Shown one piece after another: positions 34,442 to 44,990 of a stretch of DNA of 64,000 nucleotides. Source of the stretch: Citrobacter sp. wls619 (GTDB lineage: Bacteria > Pseudomonadota > Gammaproteobacteria > Enterobacterales > Enterobacteriaceae). Under the pieces are notes generated by a model. It was not told where the DNA came from. It was given only the letters and a program-made list of their open reading frames with translations, and searched no databases. A program made the translations under genes and the position numbers. Positions within the stretch are counted from its first letter, which is position 1; every line of letters starts with the position of its first letter. The stretch covers positions 2,387 to 66,386 of the forward strand of contig NZ_SZXJ01000042.1 in NCBI RefSeq assembly GCF_005281345.1, read 5' to 3'.

Positions 34442-36113
34442 ACCTCTGCAGTTTCCGACGTTACGCGGCCTGGTTTCCGGGCCGCAGTCATTATTAACGC
34501 CGTTGCACCTTGGGGCGCTTTGCATTGCGCTTGGCGTCCTGACTCCCATCATTGCGCTTATCTGGCAAGCTACCCAGTCGGATTTATCGCACTGGGACAA
34601 TCTCATTACGTTTGTGCTACCTGCAGCATTAAAAAATACCGTACTGCTGTTAGCCGGTGTGGCCGTGTTGGTTGGCGTGATTGGCGTAGGCAGCGCCTGG
34701 GCCGTCACAGCATGGGACTTTCCTGGACGTAAGATCCTCAGTTGGGCGTTACTGCTGCCGCTGGCGATGCCAACCTACATCGTCGCCTTTGCCTGGCTCG
34801 ATCTGCTGCATCCGATCGGCCCTCTGCAAACCTTTATCCGCTTCCTGCTGGGCTTTGACAGTCCACGGCAGTTCCGACTACCGGATTTGCGTTCGCTTTC
34901 CGGCGCGATTATTTTGCTCGGTTTAGTGCTCTATCCTTACGTCTATCTGACGACCCGTGCCACCTTTATCAGTCAGCCGGCCCATTTACTGGAGGCTGCC
35001 CGCACGCTGGGATGCAGCGCTGCCGGGACGTTCTTCCGGGTCGCCCTGCCAATGGCGCGCCCGGCACTGGCTGTCGGCATCAGCCTGGCACTTCTGGAAA
35101 CGCTCAACGATATTGGCGCATCGGAGTTCCTCGGCGTACAAACGTTAACCGTTACCGTCTACACCACGTGGATCTCTCGCTCTGATTTATCCGCCGCCGC
35201 TCAAATCGCCTGCATGATGCTGATGTTTATCTTCTTCATTCTGACGCTGGAATTTTACGGACGCAGAAAGCAAGGATTCAGCAGCCGCAGCCTGCGGGAA
35301 ATCCAACCTACTCGCGTGCACGGCTGGCGTGGCTGGCTGCTTGGCGCTGTCATTTCGCTACCGGTTATATTGGGCTTTGTGGCCCCGGTTCTCTTTTTGA
35401 TGTGGGAAAGTGCCAAACGCTTAGGAGACACGAGCCCGCTGTCCGCCTCGTTGCTTTCAGCATTACAAAATACGCTCTTGCTGGCAGCAGGCACCACGCT
35501 GGTGGTGATTTGCGTCAGCTTGCTGGTAGCCTGGAGCGCACGCCATAGCGCGGCAGATAACGCGATGCCAGGCTTTCGTCGTGGCGTGATGCGTCTGGCC
35601 TCCCTCGGTTATGCGGTGCCCGGAACGATTCTGGCGATTGGTTTTTTGCCCCCAGCGATGGCTGTCGATCGTTGGCTGGCCGACTTACTGGATATTCGCG
35701 GGTTGCCGCTGATGTCTGCCGGTATTTTATTGGTCATTTGCTGTGCGATGCGCTTCCAGGCAATTGCCATCGGCGCGCTGGACTCCGGTCTGGGCCGCAT
35801 CCCGCCGTCACTCGAACAGGCTTCACGCTTGCTCGGCGAAAACGGTGCCGGAACATTTGCCCGCGTTCATTTTCCGTTACTGCGTCCGGCATTAGTGAGC
35901 AGCGCATTGCTGGTTTTTGCCGATGCGATGAAGGAACTGCCAACCACGCTGCTGTTGCGCCCGGTAAATTTCGAAACGCTGGCCACTCTGCTGTATGCAG
36001 AAGCAGCCCGCGGAACCTATGAAGAAGGCGCGATAGCCGCGCTGCTGATTGTTTTAGCAGGTACACTGCCCGTTATATTGTTGGTGCGTCATCAGATGAC
36101 TCGCCGTGGTTAA
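34425..36113 (+). CDS. Iron(III) ABC transporter, fused permease
   Basis: 562-residue inner-membrane permease with two BPD_transp_1 units in tandem, as in FbpB/SfuB. Each carries an EAA loop (EAARTLGCSAAGTFFRVALP near 190; EQASRLLGENGAGTFARVHFP near 470). The likely TTG start at 34425 overlaps the binding-protein gene by 17 nt, and no better start is seen before the first membrane segment, so the N-terminus is uncertain. Confidence 0.9.
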   Translation: MDSINKPLQFPTLRGLVSGPQSLLTPLHLGALCIALGVLTPIIALIWQATQSDLSHWDNLITFVLPAALKNTVLLLAGVAVLVGVIGVGSAWAVTAWDFPGRKILSWALLLPLAMPTYIVAFAWLDLLHPIGPLQTFIRFLLGFDSPRQFRLPDLRSLSGAIILLGLVLYPYVYLTTRATFISQPAHLLEAARTLGCSAAGTFFRVALPMARPALAVGISLALLETLNDIGASEFLGVQTLTVTVYTTWISRSDLSAAAQIACMMLMFIFFILTLEFYGRRKQGFSSRSLREIQPTRVHGWRGWLLGAVISLPVILGFVAPVLFLMWESAKRLGDTSPLSASLLSALQNTLLLAAGTTLVVICVSLLVAWSARHSAADNAMPGFRRGVMRLASLGYAVPGTILAIGFLPPAMAVDRWLADLLDIRGLPLMSAGILLVICCAMRFQAIAIGALDSGLGRIPPSLEQASRLLGENGAGTFARVHFPLLRPALVSSALLVFADAMKELPTTLLLRPVNFETLATLLYAEAARGTYEEGAIAALLIVLAGTLPVILLVRHQMTRRG

Positions 36114-36123
36114 GAGAGTAACA

Positions 36124-36813
36124 ATGTCAGAAATCGCATTACGACTCCAGGACGTGCACGTTGCCTACGGCAACAGCCAGCACCCGGTCCTGAGCGGATT
36201 CTCAATGTCGGTACGCAAAGGGGAAATTGCCTGTCTGCTTGGCGCTTCAGGCTGTGGGAAAACAACGGTGTTGCGTGCAGTTGCCGGTTTTGAACGACTG
36301 CAGTATGGAGAGATCTATGTCTCAGAGCGGCGTATCGCTGGCCCCGGCGTTCATTTGCCACCGGAAAAACGTCATGTCGGCATGGTCTTTCAGGAATACG
36401 CCTTATTCCCTCATCTGACAGCGCAACAAAACGTGGCCTTCGGTTTACGGCGTATGCCACGCGAAGCGCAACAGGCCAGAGTGACAGAGCTGTTGAAAAT
36501 GGTGGAATTGCACAGCCATGCTAACCACTACCCCCATGAGCTTTCTGGCGGGCAGCAGCAGCGCATCGCGTTAGCCCGCGCGCTGGCGCCACACCCGGAA
36601 ATTTTACTGCTGGATGAGCCCTTCTCCAGCCTGGATAAGCGCACACGCGAACGCCTTGGTAATGAGGTTCGGGATATTTTACGGGCTGCCGGCCAGACCG
36701 CGCTGCTGGTTACCCACAGTGAGCACGAAGCTCAGTTGATGGCGGACCATATCGGTTTTGTGAAAATGGGTCAGTATCAGCTTAAAAAAGCGGCCCACCA
36801 AAGCCAGGGCTAA
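36124..36813 (+). CDS. Iron(III) ABC transporter, ATP-binding protein
   Basis: 229-residue ATPase with Walker A GASGCGKTT, signature LSGGQQQR, Walker B ILLLDEP and the H-loop His in VTHSEHEA. It lacks the long C-terminal regulatory domain found in many FbpC proteins (about 350 residues). The ATG at 36124, 10 nt after the permease stop, follows GAGAG. It completes the operon and ends convergently, 23 nt from ldtA. Confidence 0.9.
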   Translation: MSEIALRLQDVHVAYGNSQHPVLSGFSMSVRKGEIACLLGASGCGKTTVLRAVAGFERLQYGEIYVSERRIAGPGVHLPPEKRHVGMVFQEYALFPHLTAQQNVAFGLRRMPREAQQARVTELLKMVELHSHANHYPHELSGGQQQRIALARALAPHPEILLLDEPFSSLDKRTRERLGNEVRDILRAAGQTALLVTHSEHEAQLMADHIGFVKMGQYQLKKAAHQSQG

Positions 36814-36836
36814 GAAAGAGCCGCGTAGTGACATCG

Positions 36837-37763
36837 CTAATGCGTCTGCACCAGACTGATATTCACCGGCATCCCGGAACGGCGTTCCAGCGCCTGATTC
36901 CCACGATTCACATCCACGTCATTCCCGCTGATAAACGTACGCAAAACGGGGGTGACGGGCAGCGGAACCTTTCTGTCAGATTCATATTCGGAGCGATTGC
37001 GGGACAGCGGTTCATGAACCTCAACCCAATGGCTACCGTCTGGCTCGGTGCTGAATTTTACCGGTCGGTCAATAATCTGAACACGCGTGCCAACCGGCAC
37101 AGTATCAAACAGGTATTTGATGTCGTCATTACGCAGACGGATACAGCCCTGGCTCACGCGTAGCCCAATACCGAAGTTGGCATTAGTACCATGAATGGCG
37201 TACAACCTGCCGATATAGATAGCGTACAGTCCCATCGGATTGTCTGGCCCGGCAGGCACAAACGCCGGTAAGCTTTCCCCACGAGCAGCATACTCCCGCC
37301 GGGTATTTGCCGTGGGCGTCCAGCTTGGTGCTTCCTGTTTACGTTCGACCGCCGTGACCCAGTTGCGCGGCGTTTCCCTCCCGGCCTGCCCAATACCAAT
37401 AGGTAACACCTCTACCGTATTGGCGCCCTCAGGGTAATAGTACAGCCGCATTTCCGCGACGTTGATGACGATGCCTTCACGTACGGTATCAGGCAATATC
37501 AATTGTTGTGGCACCACCAGTGTGGAACCCGACTTTGGCAGAAACACATCCACACCAGGATTGGCTTCGAGCATGTTGCTCAATCCCTGTCCATACTGTG
37601 CGGCAAAAGCCTCCAGAGGCTGAGTGTTACCAGCGGGTATTGTTATCGTCAAAGGACTTCCCACCAGGCGGCTGCCCTCAGGAGGCAATGGGTAGCTCAC
37701 CGCCTGCGATCCCTGACTCGCGAGCAGCATAACAAGAGCACACAGCAGTTTTACACGACGCAT
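36837..37763 (-). CDS. ldtA: L,D-transpeptidase LdtA (ErfK)
   Basis: 308-residue periplasmic enzyme attaching Braun lipoprotein to peptidoglycan meso-DAP. The signal peptide ends in SQGSQA (about 21), followed by a LysM-like segment ([23 protein letters not shown]) and the YkuD catalytic domain with [20 protein letters not shown] containing the nucleophile Cys. The start 37763 follows AAGGAAAGG. Nearly identical in layout to E. coli ErfK next to cobT. Confidence 0.95.
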   Translation of the reverse strand: MRRVKLLCALVMLLASQGSQAVSYPLPPEGSRLVGSPLTITIPAGNTQPLEAFAAQYGQGLSNMLEANPGVDVFLPKSGSTLVVPQQLILPDTVREGIVINVAEMRLYYYPEGANTVEVLPIGIGQAGRETPRNWVTAVERKQEAPSWTPTANTRREYAARGESLPAFVPAGPDNPMGLYAIYIGRLYAIHGTNANFGIGLRVSQGCIRLRNDDIKYLFDTVPVGTRVQIIDRPVKFSTEPDGSHWVEVHEPLSRNRSEYESDRKVPLPVTPVLRTFISGNDVDVNRGNQALERRSGMPVNISLVQTH

Positions 37764-37848
37764 CTTTTTCCTTTCCTTCGTCGCAGCAGACATCCGTTAA
37801 GTATAGCTTTTTTTATCTGTTTTAGGGGGTTACGACGAGAATGCACAG

Positions 37849-37872
37849 AAAAAACCCCGCCTTAAAGCGGGG
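37849..37872 (-). terminator. Terminator of the cbi-cob operon
   Basis: On the minus strand CCCCGC-TTTAAG-GCGGGG is followed by TTTTTTC, 10 bp after the cobT stop. Confidence 0.9.
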
Positions 37873-37882
37873 TCGTGGGCGG

Positions 37883-38947
37883 CTACGCTTCTTTGCCATC
37901 CGGTAATACAATATTACTGGCAGCTAACTGCCCCATATTGCTATACATCGCGCAGGCAGCTTCAACAATGGGCATCGCCAGCGCGGCACCACTGCCTTCG
38001 CCTAAACGCATTCCCATGTTGAGATACGGCTCCAGTTCCAGGTGCGCCAGTGCAGTACGAGCGCCCTTCTCGGCGGAGAAATGCGACGGGATCAGATAAG
38101 GTTTAATCTCCGGCGCTATCTGACAGGCAGCCAGCGCCGCTGAATAAGACAGGAAACCATCCAGGATGACCGGCAGACCACAAGACGCCGCACCCAACAT
38201 CACCCCCGCCATACCGACAAGATCAAAACCACCCACTTTTGCCAGCACATCAATACCATCACGACTGTCTGGCTGGTTGATGGCAATGGCCCGGCGAACA
38301 ACATCGACTTTATTTCCTACCCTTGAGAGCGGAAGGTTAGCACCAATACCCACCACATCCTCGGCATCGCTACCGGTTAACACACTGACAATCGCCGCCG
38401 CAGGCGTGGTGTTTGCCATGCCAAGCTCACCGACACCAAACAACGTTACACCATCATCCGCCAGTTCTCGGGTATACCGAATCACTTCCAGCAGCAGCTC
38501 TTCGGCTTGTGAGCGGCGCATTGCCGGCCCTTGTGCAATATTGCCGCAACCGCGCGCGACGCGCATGTTCACTACGCCAGGAATGAGTTCGGCGTCAATT
38601 CCCACATCAATCACATGCACCTTTGCACCAGCCTGAGCGGCCAGCACGCAGACGCCGGTCGTTCCGCGCGTCATATTGGCCGCCTGAATCGCCGTCACGA
38701 TCTTAGGCGAAACAGCAACACCTTCATCCCACACGCCGTGGTCGGCGCACATCACCAGCATCGCTTTCCCCCCGACATGCGGCACGCCTTTCAGGCCTGG
38801 CATACCGGCCAGTTGCACAGCGAGAGATTCGAGTCGCCCAAGGCTTCCCGGCGGCTTAAGCAGGCCATCAATATGTTGCTGCGCGCGCAGCATTGCAGCG
38901 CTATCGGGTGAAGGGATCGCGTGAAGTAAAGAGGATAAAGTCTGCAT
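37883..38947 (-). CDS. cobT: Nicotinate-nucleotide--dimethylbenzimidazole phosphoribosyltransferase
   Basis: 354 residues. It makes alpha-ribazole phosphate from DMB and nicotinate mononucleotide for the lower ligand of cobalamin. The [11 protein letters not shown] segment, the Gly-rich [15 protein letters not shown] region and the C-terminal catalytic Glu region ([16 protein letters not shown]) are present. It is the last gene of the operon, 24 nt after cobS. Confidence 0.96.
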   Translation of the reverse strand: MQTLSSLLHAIPSPDSAAMLRAQQHIDGLLKPPGSLGRLESLAVQLAGMPGLKGVPHVGGKAMLVMCADHGVWDEGVAVSPKIVTAIQAANMTRGTTGVCVLAAQAGAKVHVIDVGIDAELIPGVVNMRVARGCGNIAQGPAMRRSQAEELLLEVIRYTRELADDGVTLFGVGELGMANTTPAAAIVSVLTGSDAEDVVGIGANLPLSRVGNKVDVVRRAIAINQPDSRDGIDVLAKVGGFDLVGMAGVMLGAASCGLPVILDGFLSYSAALAACQIAPEIKPYLIPSHFSAEKGARTALAHLELEPYLNMGMRLGEGSGAALAMPIVEAACAMYSNMGQLAASNIVLPDGKEA

Positions 38948-38971
38948 AAGGGTTCCAGTATGTTGACTGAC

Positions 38972-39715
38972 TCAAAGCAGAGCCAGCAGGAAAACCAACT
39001 CGCCAAGTTCAATGGCCGCACCCAGCGTATCGCCGGTTTGCCCACCTAACGTGCGTTTTAGTAACTGCCCAAGAATGAAGATCGCCACCAACGTAACGAC
39101 CAGTGCTGCCACACCGCGCATGCCAGGAAGCAGGACGGCCGCAAGGATCGCCGTGAACCCCAACGTGACACAGGTTTGTCGCCCACTCACTTTGCCAATA
39201 AAGACATTTCCCAGCCCCTCTTCTCGGGCATAACGGTGTCGATACATCAGCAAAACAGCGCTACCCCGCCCAGCAACGCAGGCTGCAGCCAGTGCCGCCA
39301 GCATCGGCGTCCCGCGCAGCGCCAGTTCGCTCACCACCAGCACTTTGGCCAGTAGCACGAAGATCAGCGCCAGTCCGCCATGAGTCCCGAGTCGACTGTC
39401 GCGCATGATTTCCAGCATCCGCTCGCGTCGACGTGCAGAAAAAATGCCGTCACAGGTATCCGCCAGTCCATCAAGGTGAAAACCGCCGGTCAGCAGCGCC
39501 AGCGCCAGCACGGCAAACAGGGCGGCCAGAGGAATACCACACCAGGGTTGCAGCACCATAAAGACCAGCCCCGTTAGTCCCCCCAGCACAACACCTATAA
39601 GGGGGAACATGACGATACCGCGTGAATAATGCTCAAAATCCAGCCCTTGCGACCAGCGCGTTGGAACGGGCAACCGACTGATAAAAGAGAGCATTGCCCA
39701 GAACAACTTACTCAT
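38972..39715 (-). CDS. cobS: Adenosylcobinamide-GDP ribazoletransferase
   Basis: 247-residue inner-membrane protein joining adenosylcobinamide-GDP to alpha-ribazole(-phosphate). It has several membrane segments, and the catalytic Asp-rich motif [20 protein letters not shown] near residue 85 binds Mg2+. Its start overlaps cobU by 4 nt. Confidence 0.95.
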   Translation of the reverse strand: MSKLFWAMLSFISRLPVPTRWSQGLDFEHYSRGIVMFPLIGVVLGGLTGLVFMVLQPWCGIPLAALFAVLALALLTGGFHLDGLADTCDGIFSARRRERMLEIMRDSRLGTHGGLALIFVLLAKVLVVSELALRGTPMLAALAAACVAGRGSAVLLMYRHRYAREEGLGNVFIGKVSGRQTCVTLGFTAILAAVLLPGMRGVAALVVTLVAIFILGQLLKRTLGGQTGDTLGAAIELGELVFLLALL

Positions 39716-40257
39716 TTAATTTTGACTCCAATTCCTGATACCACCAGCCAGACCTCATCCGCTGCCGCCGCCAGGCGTTGGTTAACACGTCCGGCAATAT
39801 CGCGAAAATGCCGTGCCAGACGGTTCTCCGGAACGATCCCCATTCCCACTTCGTTAGTGACCAGCACCACCTTTGCCGGGCAGCACTGACAGGCTGCGAT
39901 CAGCGAACGGATTTCATCTTCGATGGACTGCTCCATCGCCGCATAATCCCAACTGTCAGGATCGCTGTCACCGCCCAGCGCAAACAACTGGTTGGTCACC
40001 ATCGTGGTGATACATTCCAGCAGAATGGCTTCCTGCGGATCGTTCGCCGCCGTGATCAGCTCATCAAGATGTTGCCAACGCTCAGCAGTACGCCAGTGTG
40101 CGGGACGCCCATCGCGATGGTGCTGAATACGTGCTGCCATCTCCTCATCAAAAATCTGCGATGTGGCGATATACAGCACCTGGGGGAAATCGGCAATTAA
40201 CGCTTCCGCATGTCGACTTTTTCCGCTGCGGGCACCGCCAGTCACCAGAATCATCAT
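39712..40257 (-). CDS. cobU: Adenosylcobinamide kinase/guanylyltransferase
   Basis: 181-residue bifunctional enzyme. The P-loop GGARSGKS is at residues 8-15, and the guanylylated His lies in the [11 protein letters not shown] segment. The conserved [20 protein letters not shown] follows. It overlaps cbiP and cobS by 4 nt each. Confidence 0.96.
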   Translation of the reverse strand: MMILVTGGARSGKSRHAEALIADFPQVLYIATSQIFDEEMAARIQHHRDGRPAHWRTAERWQHLDELITAANDPQEAILLECITTMVTNQLFALGGDSDPDSWDYAAMEQSIEDEIRSLIAACQCCPAKVVLVTNEVGMGIVPENRLARHFRDIAGRVNQRLAAAADEVWLVVSGIGVKIK

Positions 40258-41774
40258 AATGGCTCCTGGTGCTGCTGCATGATGGTATAAATTTTCTCAA
40301 TATCGATGTGTTGTCGCATCGCATCCGCCAGCAGATCAAACTGCTGCGATTTATATTGCGCGTATTGGACGGTGGAATCCAGCGCGGTTAGCCCTTTGCG
40401 TTCACGCAGACCGTTGACCAGCGCACGGGTGAATTCATCACTGTCAAACAGACCGTGCAGATAGGTACCCATTACCAGTCCGTCTGAGCTCACCGCACCA
40501 TCAGCCATAGCGCCACCGTTTTTATGCAGCGTCATGACGGGCTGGCAGTTTTCTGTTAATTGCGTTTCACCCATATGAATTTCATAACCGCGTACGGATA
40601 GCTCCGCGACACCCGCCAGCCAGTCCGGCAGCGTAGAAGACATCACCCCTGCCACCTGGGTCGTCGTTTTATGCTGGGCAAAATGGGTCACGATATTCAG
40701 CAGCCCGAGCCCCGGCAGCGTGCCGAGTCCTGACTCCACATCATCAATGATGGTGTCTCCGAGCATCTGGTAGCCACCGCAAATTCCGATCACCGGTACA
40801 CGCTGACGGTGTAATTGCAACACGCCGTGGGCTATACCGCTTTCACGTAACCAGACCAGATCGCCCAGCGTATTTTTACTGCCCGGCAGGATCACCAGAT
40901 CGGCTCCCGCCAGCTCCTCCGGGTGGCGCACATAGCGCACACGAACATCCGGTTGAGCGGCAAGCGCGTTGAAGTCAGTAAAGTTAGAGATATGCGGCAG
41001 TTGGACTACGGCTATCTCAATATCTCGCTTATCCGTGCGTACGTACTTCCCTTTTTGCAGTGCGACGCCATCCTCGTCTTCGAGATCCACGTCCAGCCAT
41101 GGCATCACGCCCAACACCGGAACGCCGGTCAGCGCCTCAATTTGTTCAATGCCGGAATACAACAACGCCACATCACCGCGAAACTTGTTGATGATGACGC
41201 CTTTGACTCTGGCGCGTTCATGGTCGTGCAGCAGCGCCAGTGTGCCGTAAATGGAAGCGAATACCCCACCACGATCGATATCCGCCACCAGAACGACCGG
41301 GCAGCGCGCCATCTCCGCCATCCCCATATTGACGATATCGCGATCGCGCAGGTTGATTTCTGCCGGGCTGCCCGCCCCTTCCAGCACGACAACGTCAAAC
41401 TCCTGCGCCAGACTGTTATAAACTGAAATAATCTGTTCACGCAGCCGCGGTTTGTACTCGTGGTAACTGACCGCATCCATATCGGTTGCCACTTTGCCCA
41501 TCAACACGACCTGTGCTTTACGATCGCTGGTCGGTTTAAGTAGCACAGGGTTCATACGCACATCCGGCGTTATCCCTGCCGCCTCCGCCTGAAATATTTG
41601 CGCGCGCCCCATTTCCTTTCCTTCCGGCGTAATGCCAGAGTTCAACGCCATGTTCTGCGATTTGAACGGCGCGGTACGCAATCCATCCTGATAAAAAATA
41701 CGACACAGCCCGGCGACGAGTACGCTTTTGCCAACATCAGATGCCGTTCCCTGCAACATTATTGCCTGCGTCAT
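40254..41774 (-). CDS. cbiP: Cobyric acid synthase
   Basis: 506-residue glutamine-dependent amidase adding four amides (b, d, e, g) to adenosyl-cobyrinate a,c-diamide. It has an N-terminal P-loop-like GTASDVGKS domain and a C-terminal GATase domain with the nucleophile in GICGGYQM near residue 333. Confidence 0.96.
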   Translation of the reverse strand: MTQAIMLQGTASDVGKSVLVAGLCRIFYQDGLRTAPFKSQNMALNSGITPEGKEMGRAQIFQAEAAGITPDVRMNPVLLKPTSDRKAQVVLMGKVATDMDAVSYHEYKPRLREQIISVYNSLAQEFDVVVLEGAGSPAEINLRDRDIVNMGMAEMARCPVVLVADIDRGGVFASIYGTLALLHDHERARVKGVIINKFRGDVALLYSGIEQIEALTGVPVLGVMPWLDVDLEDEDGVALQKGKYVRTDKRDIEIAVVQLPHISNFTDFNALAAQPDVRVRYVRHPEELAGADLVILPGSKNTLGDLVWLRESGIAHGVLQLHRQRVPVIGICGGYQMLGDTIIDDVESGLGTLPGLGLLNIVTHFAQHKTTTQVAGVMSSTLPDWLAGVAELSVRGYEIHMGETQLTENCQPVMTLHKNGGAMADGAVSSDGLVMGTYLHGLFDSDEFTRALVNGLRERKGLTALDSTVQYAQYKSQQFDLLADAMRQHIDIEKIYTIMQQHQEPL

Positions 41775-42586
41775 GACGCCTCCTTCAGCGCGTTCTTTCG
41801 CATACAGCTAAAAAATTCAGCCTCTGTTTTACACAACGGGAAACCCAGCTCGGTGTGCAATTTCACCAGCCATGGCGGAGTTAGCCCGGCTTGTTCAATA
41901 AGATCGGTACGGGCGAACACGTCACCCGGCGTACCGTGCGTCAGCACTTCTCCGCGACGTAAAACGTACACCGCATCGCTGACTTCATAGATGAGATCGA
42001 TATCATGGCTGGAAATAACCACATGATTTCCCTGCGCCACAATGCGTTTGATAATCTCGATCATCTGCGTACGCCCTGATGGGTCGAGACCGGCGGTGGG
42101 TTCATCCAGTAACAGATACTGCGCTTGCAGCACCAGCGCCCCCGCAATCGCCACGCGTTTTTTTTGTCCGTGGCTGAGACACTGAATGGGCTGATGGCGA
42201 AAATGTTGAGCATTGACCAGCGTCAAGGCATCGTCCACCCGACGGGCAATTTCAGCCTCGTCCACGCCCAGATTACGCAGGCTAAATGCGATGTCACTGT
42301 CGATATCGGTATAAAAGATTTGCTGATCGGGGTCCTGAAATACCGTTGCCACCTGCTGACGTAGCGCCAGCAGGCCGCGCTTGCTGTAATCCAGTGGTTT
42401 TCCTTGCCACATCACTGCCCCCTGTTGTGGGCGCAGTAAACCGCTCAGGTTCATAAACAGCGTGGACTTCCCGCAGCCATTGGCCCCCACCAGTCCGGTG
42501 ACGGCATGTTGAGAAAAGTCCAGCGTTAGCCCTTTGAGAATCGGGTCATCCTGGTAGCGAAACCAAAGCGCTGAGGTGGCAAGCAT
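41771..42586 (-). CDS. cbiO: Cobalt ECF transporter ATP-binding subunit
   Basis: 271-residue ATPase of CbiMNQO. It has Walker [11 protein letters not shown]-loop FQDPDQQ, signature CLSHGQKKR and Walker [12 protein letters not shown]. It lies 8 nt behind cbiQ and overlaps cbiP by 4 nt. Confidence 0.95.
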   Translation of the reverse strand: MLATSALWFRYQDDPILKGLTLDFSQHAVTGLVGANGCGKSTLFMNLSGLLRPQQGAVMWQGKPLDYSKRGLLALRQQVATVFQDPDQQIFYTDIDSDIAFSLRNLGVDEAEIARRVDDALTLVNAQHFRHQPIQCLSHGQKKRVAIAGALVLQAQYLLLDEPTAGLDPSGRTQMIEIIKRIVAQGNHVVISSHDIDLIYEVSDAVYVLRRGEVLTHGTPGDVFARTDLIEQAGLTPPWLVKLHTELGFPLCKTEAEFFSCMRKNALKEAS

Positions 42587-42594
42587 ACTTTTCC

Positions 42595-43272
42595 TTACAG
42601 GTGAAAATCACCCTGATACAGTTTGATATCCAGTGTGGTGGTCATTTGCTGATAACGGATCAACACGCGGGTAAACAATAATCCCACCAGCATCGCCAAA
42701 GAGCGATAGCCCAACGGCAAGCTACGATAACCAAAACGCAGCGTTTGTGCGCGATGAATGGCGAGTGCCTCGTCTAACAGGATAAAAATAAATCGCCAGG
42801 TCAGCAGAATCAGCTCGGTCATCAGCCGTGGGACATGTGCACGTTTAAGCAAGATAATTAACTGCGGAAACGGTAAATTCAGCACCAGCCAAAACGTTGC
42901 CGCCAGCGCCGCAAGGCTGCGCCAGAAGGTTTCATTGGCGGTGACCAGCCCTGGCGCGCTCACGCCTAACCAATAGCTTCCCACAGGGATGCTAGCCAGC
43001 AGCGTCTGCGGATCGCGGCTAAAACTAAACAGAATGGTCACCACGCCAACCGTCAGAAAACCAAACGGTAATGCCATCCAGCGGCACCAGCGCCAGAAAG
43101 AAACCCGCAGTAGCCAGCAACTGAGTGCCGCTATCAGCAACATCTCAATACCCTGCCCCAGCGGGGGCAGAGTAAAGGCCAGAATCATCATCACCAGCCA
43201 GAGCAAGAATTTTCGCTGCGGTGAGACATGAAACCAGCGGCTCTGGTAGCTCAGCCTGTCAAGCCCGGTCAT
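42595..43272 (-). CDS. cbiQ: Cobalt ECF transporter membrane subunit
   Basis: 225-residue T-component that couples CbiO to CbiM. About 5-6 membrane segments are visible, with the Ala-Arg-Gly-type coupling motif regions replaced by RAHVPRL and RAQTLRFGYRS near residues 135 and 180. The start MTGLDRL is chosen over an ATG one codon upstream by similarity; it overlaps cbiN by 14 nt. Confidence 0.93.
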   Translation of the reverse strand: MTGLDRLSYQSRWFHVSPQRKFLLWLVMMILAFTLPPLGQGIEMLLIAALSCWLLRVSFWRWCRWMALPFGFLTVGVVTILFSFSRDPQTLLASIPVGSYWLGVSAPGLVTANETFWRSLAALAATFWLVLNLPFPQLIILLKRAHVPRLMTELILLTWRFIFILLDEALAIHRAQTLRFGYRSLPLGYRSLAMLVGLLFTRVLIRYQQMTTTLDIKLYQGDFHL

Positions 43273-43540
43273 CACGGCGCTGCCTGCCCTTGGTATAACC
43301 CAGGATATAGAAAATCACGGCAGCCCCCAGCGAACCCTGTAGCGTAAACAGCAGGCTTTCAATTTCGCCGCTTGCAGGTTCATACAATGGCTGGAACCAC
43401 GGCTCATAATGTGGCGCGATAGCCTGAATCTGGCTTTCCGCTTCACCGTCCGAACCGCCGTATTCTCCGCCGTGGTTGATGAAAAACGGCAGGACCACCA
43501 GCGCAACGACCATCCCTAATAAAATCAGCGTCTTTTTCAT
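43259..43540 (-). CDS. cbiN: Cobalt transport protein CbiN
   Basis: 93 residues: two membrane segments with a periplasmic loop (HGGEYGGSDGEAESQIQAI) between them. It is needed for metal loading of CbiM. It sits 2 nt after cbiM. Confidence 0.94.
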   Translation of the reverse strand: MKKTLILLGMVVALVVLPFFINHGGEYGGSDGEAESQIQAIAPHYEPWFQPLYEPASGEIESLLFTLQGSLGAAVIFYILGYTKGRQRRDDRA

Positions 43541-43542
43541 CG

Positions 43543-44280
43543 TTAATGTCCTTGTGCGGTAATCAACTGGCGTTTGGTTAACTGGTCATAAATCATCACG
43601 GTTAGCAGCCCCTCAGCGATCGCAATTGGAACCTGCGTCAGACAGAAAATACCCATGAATTTGATAATTGATCCCATCGCCCCCGCAGAGGGATCCGGGA
43701 AGGCGACGCCCAACTGCACAGAGGTGACGAAATAGGTAACGAGGTCTGCCAGCATGGCGCACAGGAAGACGCAAACATCACGACGCAACCCCGCGCGACA
43801 GGCCATCTTCCACACCATATACCCAACAACCGGGCCGATTACCGCCATCGACATCCCGTTCGCGCCAAGCGTTGTTAAACCGCCGTGAGCCAGTAACAGC
43901 GCCTGGAACAACAGGACGATTGCACCGAGAATAGCCACCACACCCGGCCCGAACAGGATAACCGCCAGCCCCACCCCTGTCGGATGTGAGCAGCTCCCGG
44001 TAACGGAAGGTATTTTTAGCGCTGACAGGACAAAAATGAAGGCTCCGCACAGAGCTAACAGGACTTTTTGGTGGTTATCTTCCTGCACGATCTGGCGCAG
44101 ACGCACTAACCCGTACCACAGACAAGGCAGAAACAGCAGCCACCAGGCCAGCGCCCACATCGGTGGCAAAAAGCCTTCCATAATGTGCATCGCAAACGCC
44201 TGCTCAGGAACAATCATCAGTAATAGTGCCGCAGCTAACCCGCTGAAAGACAGCTGTTTGAGCTGTTGTTCAAGCTTCAT
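43543..44280 (-). CDS. cbiM: Cobalt ECF transporter substrate-binding subunit
   Basis: 245-residue membrane protein. The metal-binding site is formed at the mature N-terminus, Met-His-Ile-Met-Glu (MHIMEG near residue 31), after removal of a signal peptide ending in QAFA; a second His is in SHPTGVG. The start at 44280 (MKLEQQLKQLS) overlaps cbiL by 4 nt; a 5-codon longer frame is unlikely. Confidence 0.94.
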   Translation of the reverse strand: MKLEQQLKQLSFSGLAAALLLMIVPEQAFAMHIMEGFLPPMWALAWWLLFLPCLWYGLVRLRQIVQEDNHQKVLLALCGAFIFVLSALKIPSVTGSCSHPTGVGLAVILFGPGVVAILGAIVLLFQALLLAHGGLTTLGANGMSMAVIGPVVGYMVWKMACRAGLRRDVCVFLCAMLADLVTYFVTSVQLGVAFPDPSAGAMGSIIKFMGIFCLTQVPIAIAEGLLTVMIYDQLTKRQLITAQGH

Positions 44281-44990
44281 TGTGCATACTCCCACTGTTT
44301 ATTAACCAGAATGGTTGAGAAATAAGGCAGCTGCTGATCGTCGCTCACTTCATTCAGATGGCGCCAGCACTGCTCACCTGGCAGCGTGGCTTCAGACATC
44401 ATCAATGCGCAGTCCAGCAAGCCTTTTTGTTGCAGCAGCGCTTTGATGCGCGCAAAACGACCGTACACCTTCATCAGCACCAGGCTGTCATGCTGTGTTA
44501 AAGCATGCTGGATTTCACTTTCCGGCGCGGTACAGGAGACCACTGCCAGGGACTGTTGCTCCATAGCAAGCGGCGTTTTTGAACGTGCCGCAATCGCGGC
44601 AAACGAGGTTACACCCGGTACAATTTCCAACCAGTCAGGGCAGCCAATACGCTGGAGTAAAAAGACCCAGGTGCTGAACAGCATGGCGTCGCCGAGCGTG
44701 ATAAAGCCCACCTGCTTACCGGCTTCGACTTCCTGAACCAGCGCGGCAGCAACCTCATCCCATACGGCCTCTTTTTCAGCACTGTCGGCACTCATCGGGA
44801 AATGGCAGCAGCGGACTTCGGTCTGCTCACCGATATACTCCCGCACAATCGATAACGCAAGGCTGTCGCCACCTTTACGTCCGGCAGGCGCATAGAGAAT
44901 ATCGAGATGACCCAGCGTGCGTGCGGCCCGCACGGTGATAAGATCGGAAGCACCGGGTCCGGTGCTCAGCGCATACAATTTGCCACTCAT
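44277..44990 (-). CDS. cbiL: Precorrin-2/cobalt-factor-2 C20-methyltransferase
   Basis: 237-residue SAM-dependent tetrapyrrole methylase with the N-terminal P-loop-like ALSTGPGASDLITVRAART and the GDAMLFSTWV motif near residue 100. It methylates cobalt-factor II at C-20. It overlaps both neighbours by 4 nt. Confidence 0.95.
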   Translation of the reverse strand: MSGKLYALSTGPGASDLITVRAARTLGHLDILYAPAGRKGGDSLALSIVREYIGEQTEVRCCHFPMSADSAEKEAVWDEVAAALVQEVEAGKQVGFITLGDAMLFSTWVFLLQRIGCPDWLEIVPGVTSFAAIAARSKTPLAMEQQSLAVVSCTAPESEIQHALTQHDSLVLMKVYGRFARIKALLQQKGLLDCALMMSEATLPGEQCWRHLNEVSDDQQLPYFSTILVNKQWEYAQ

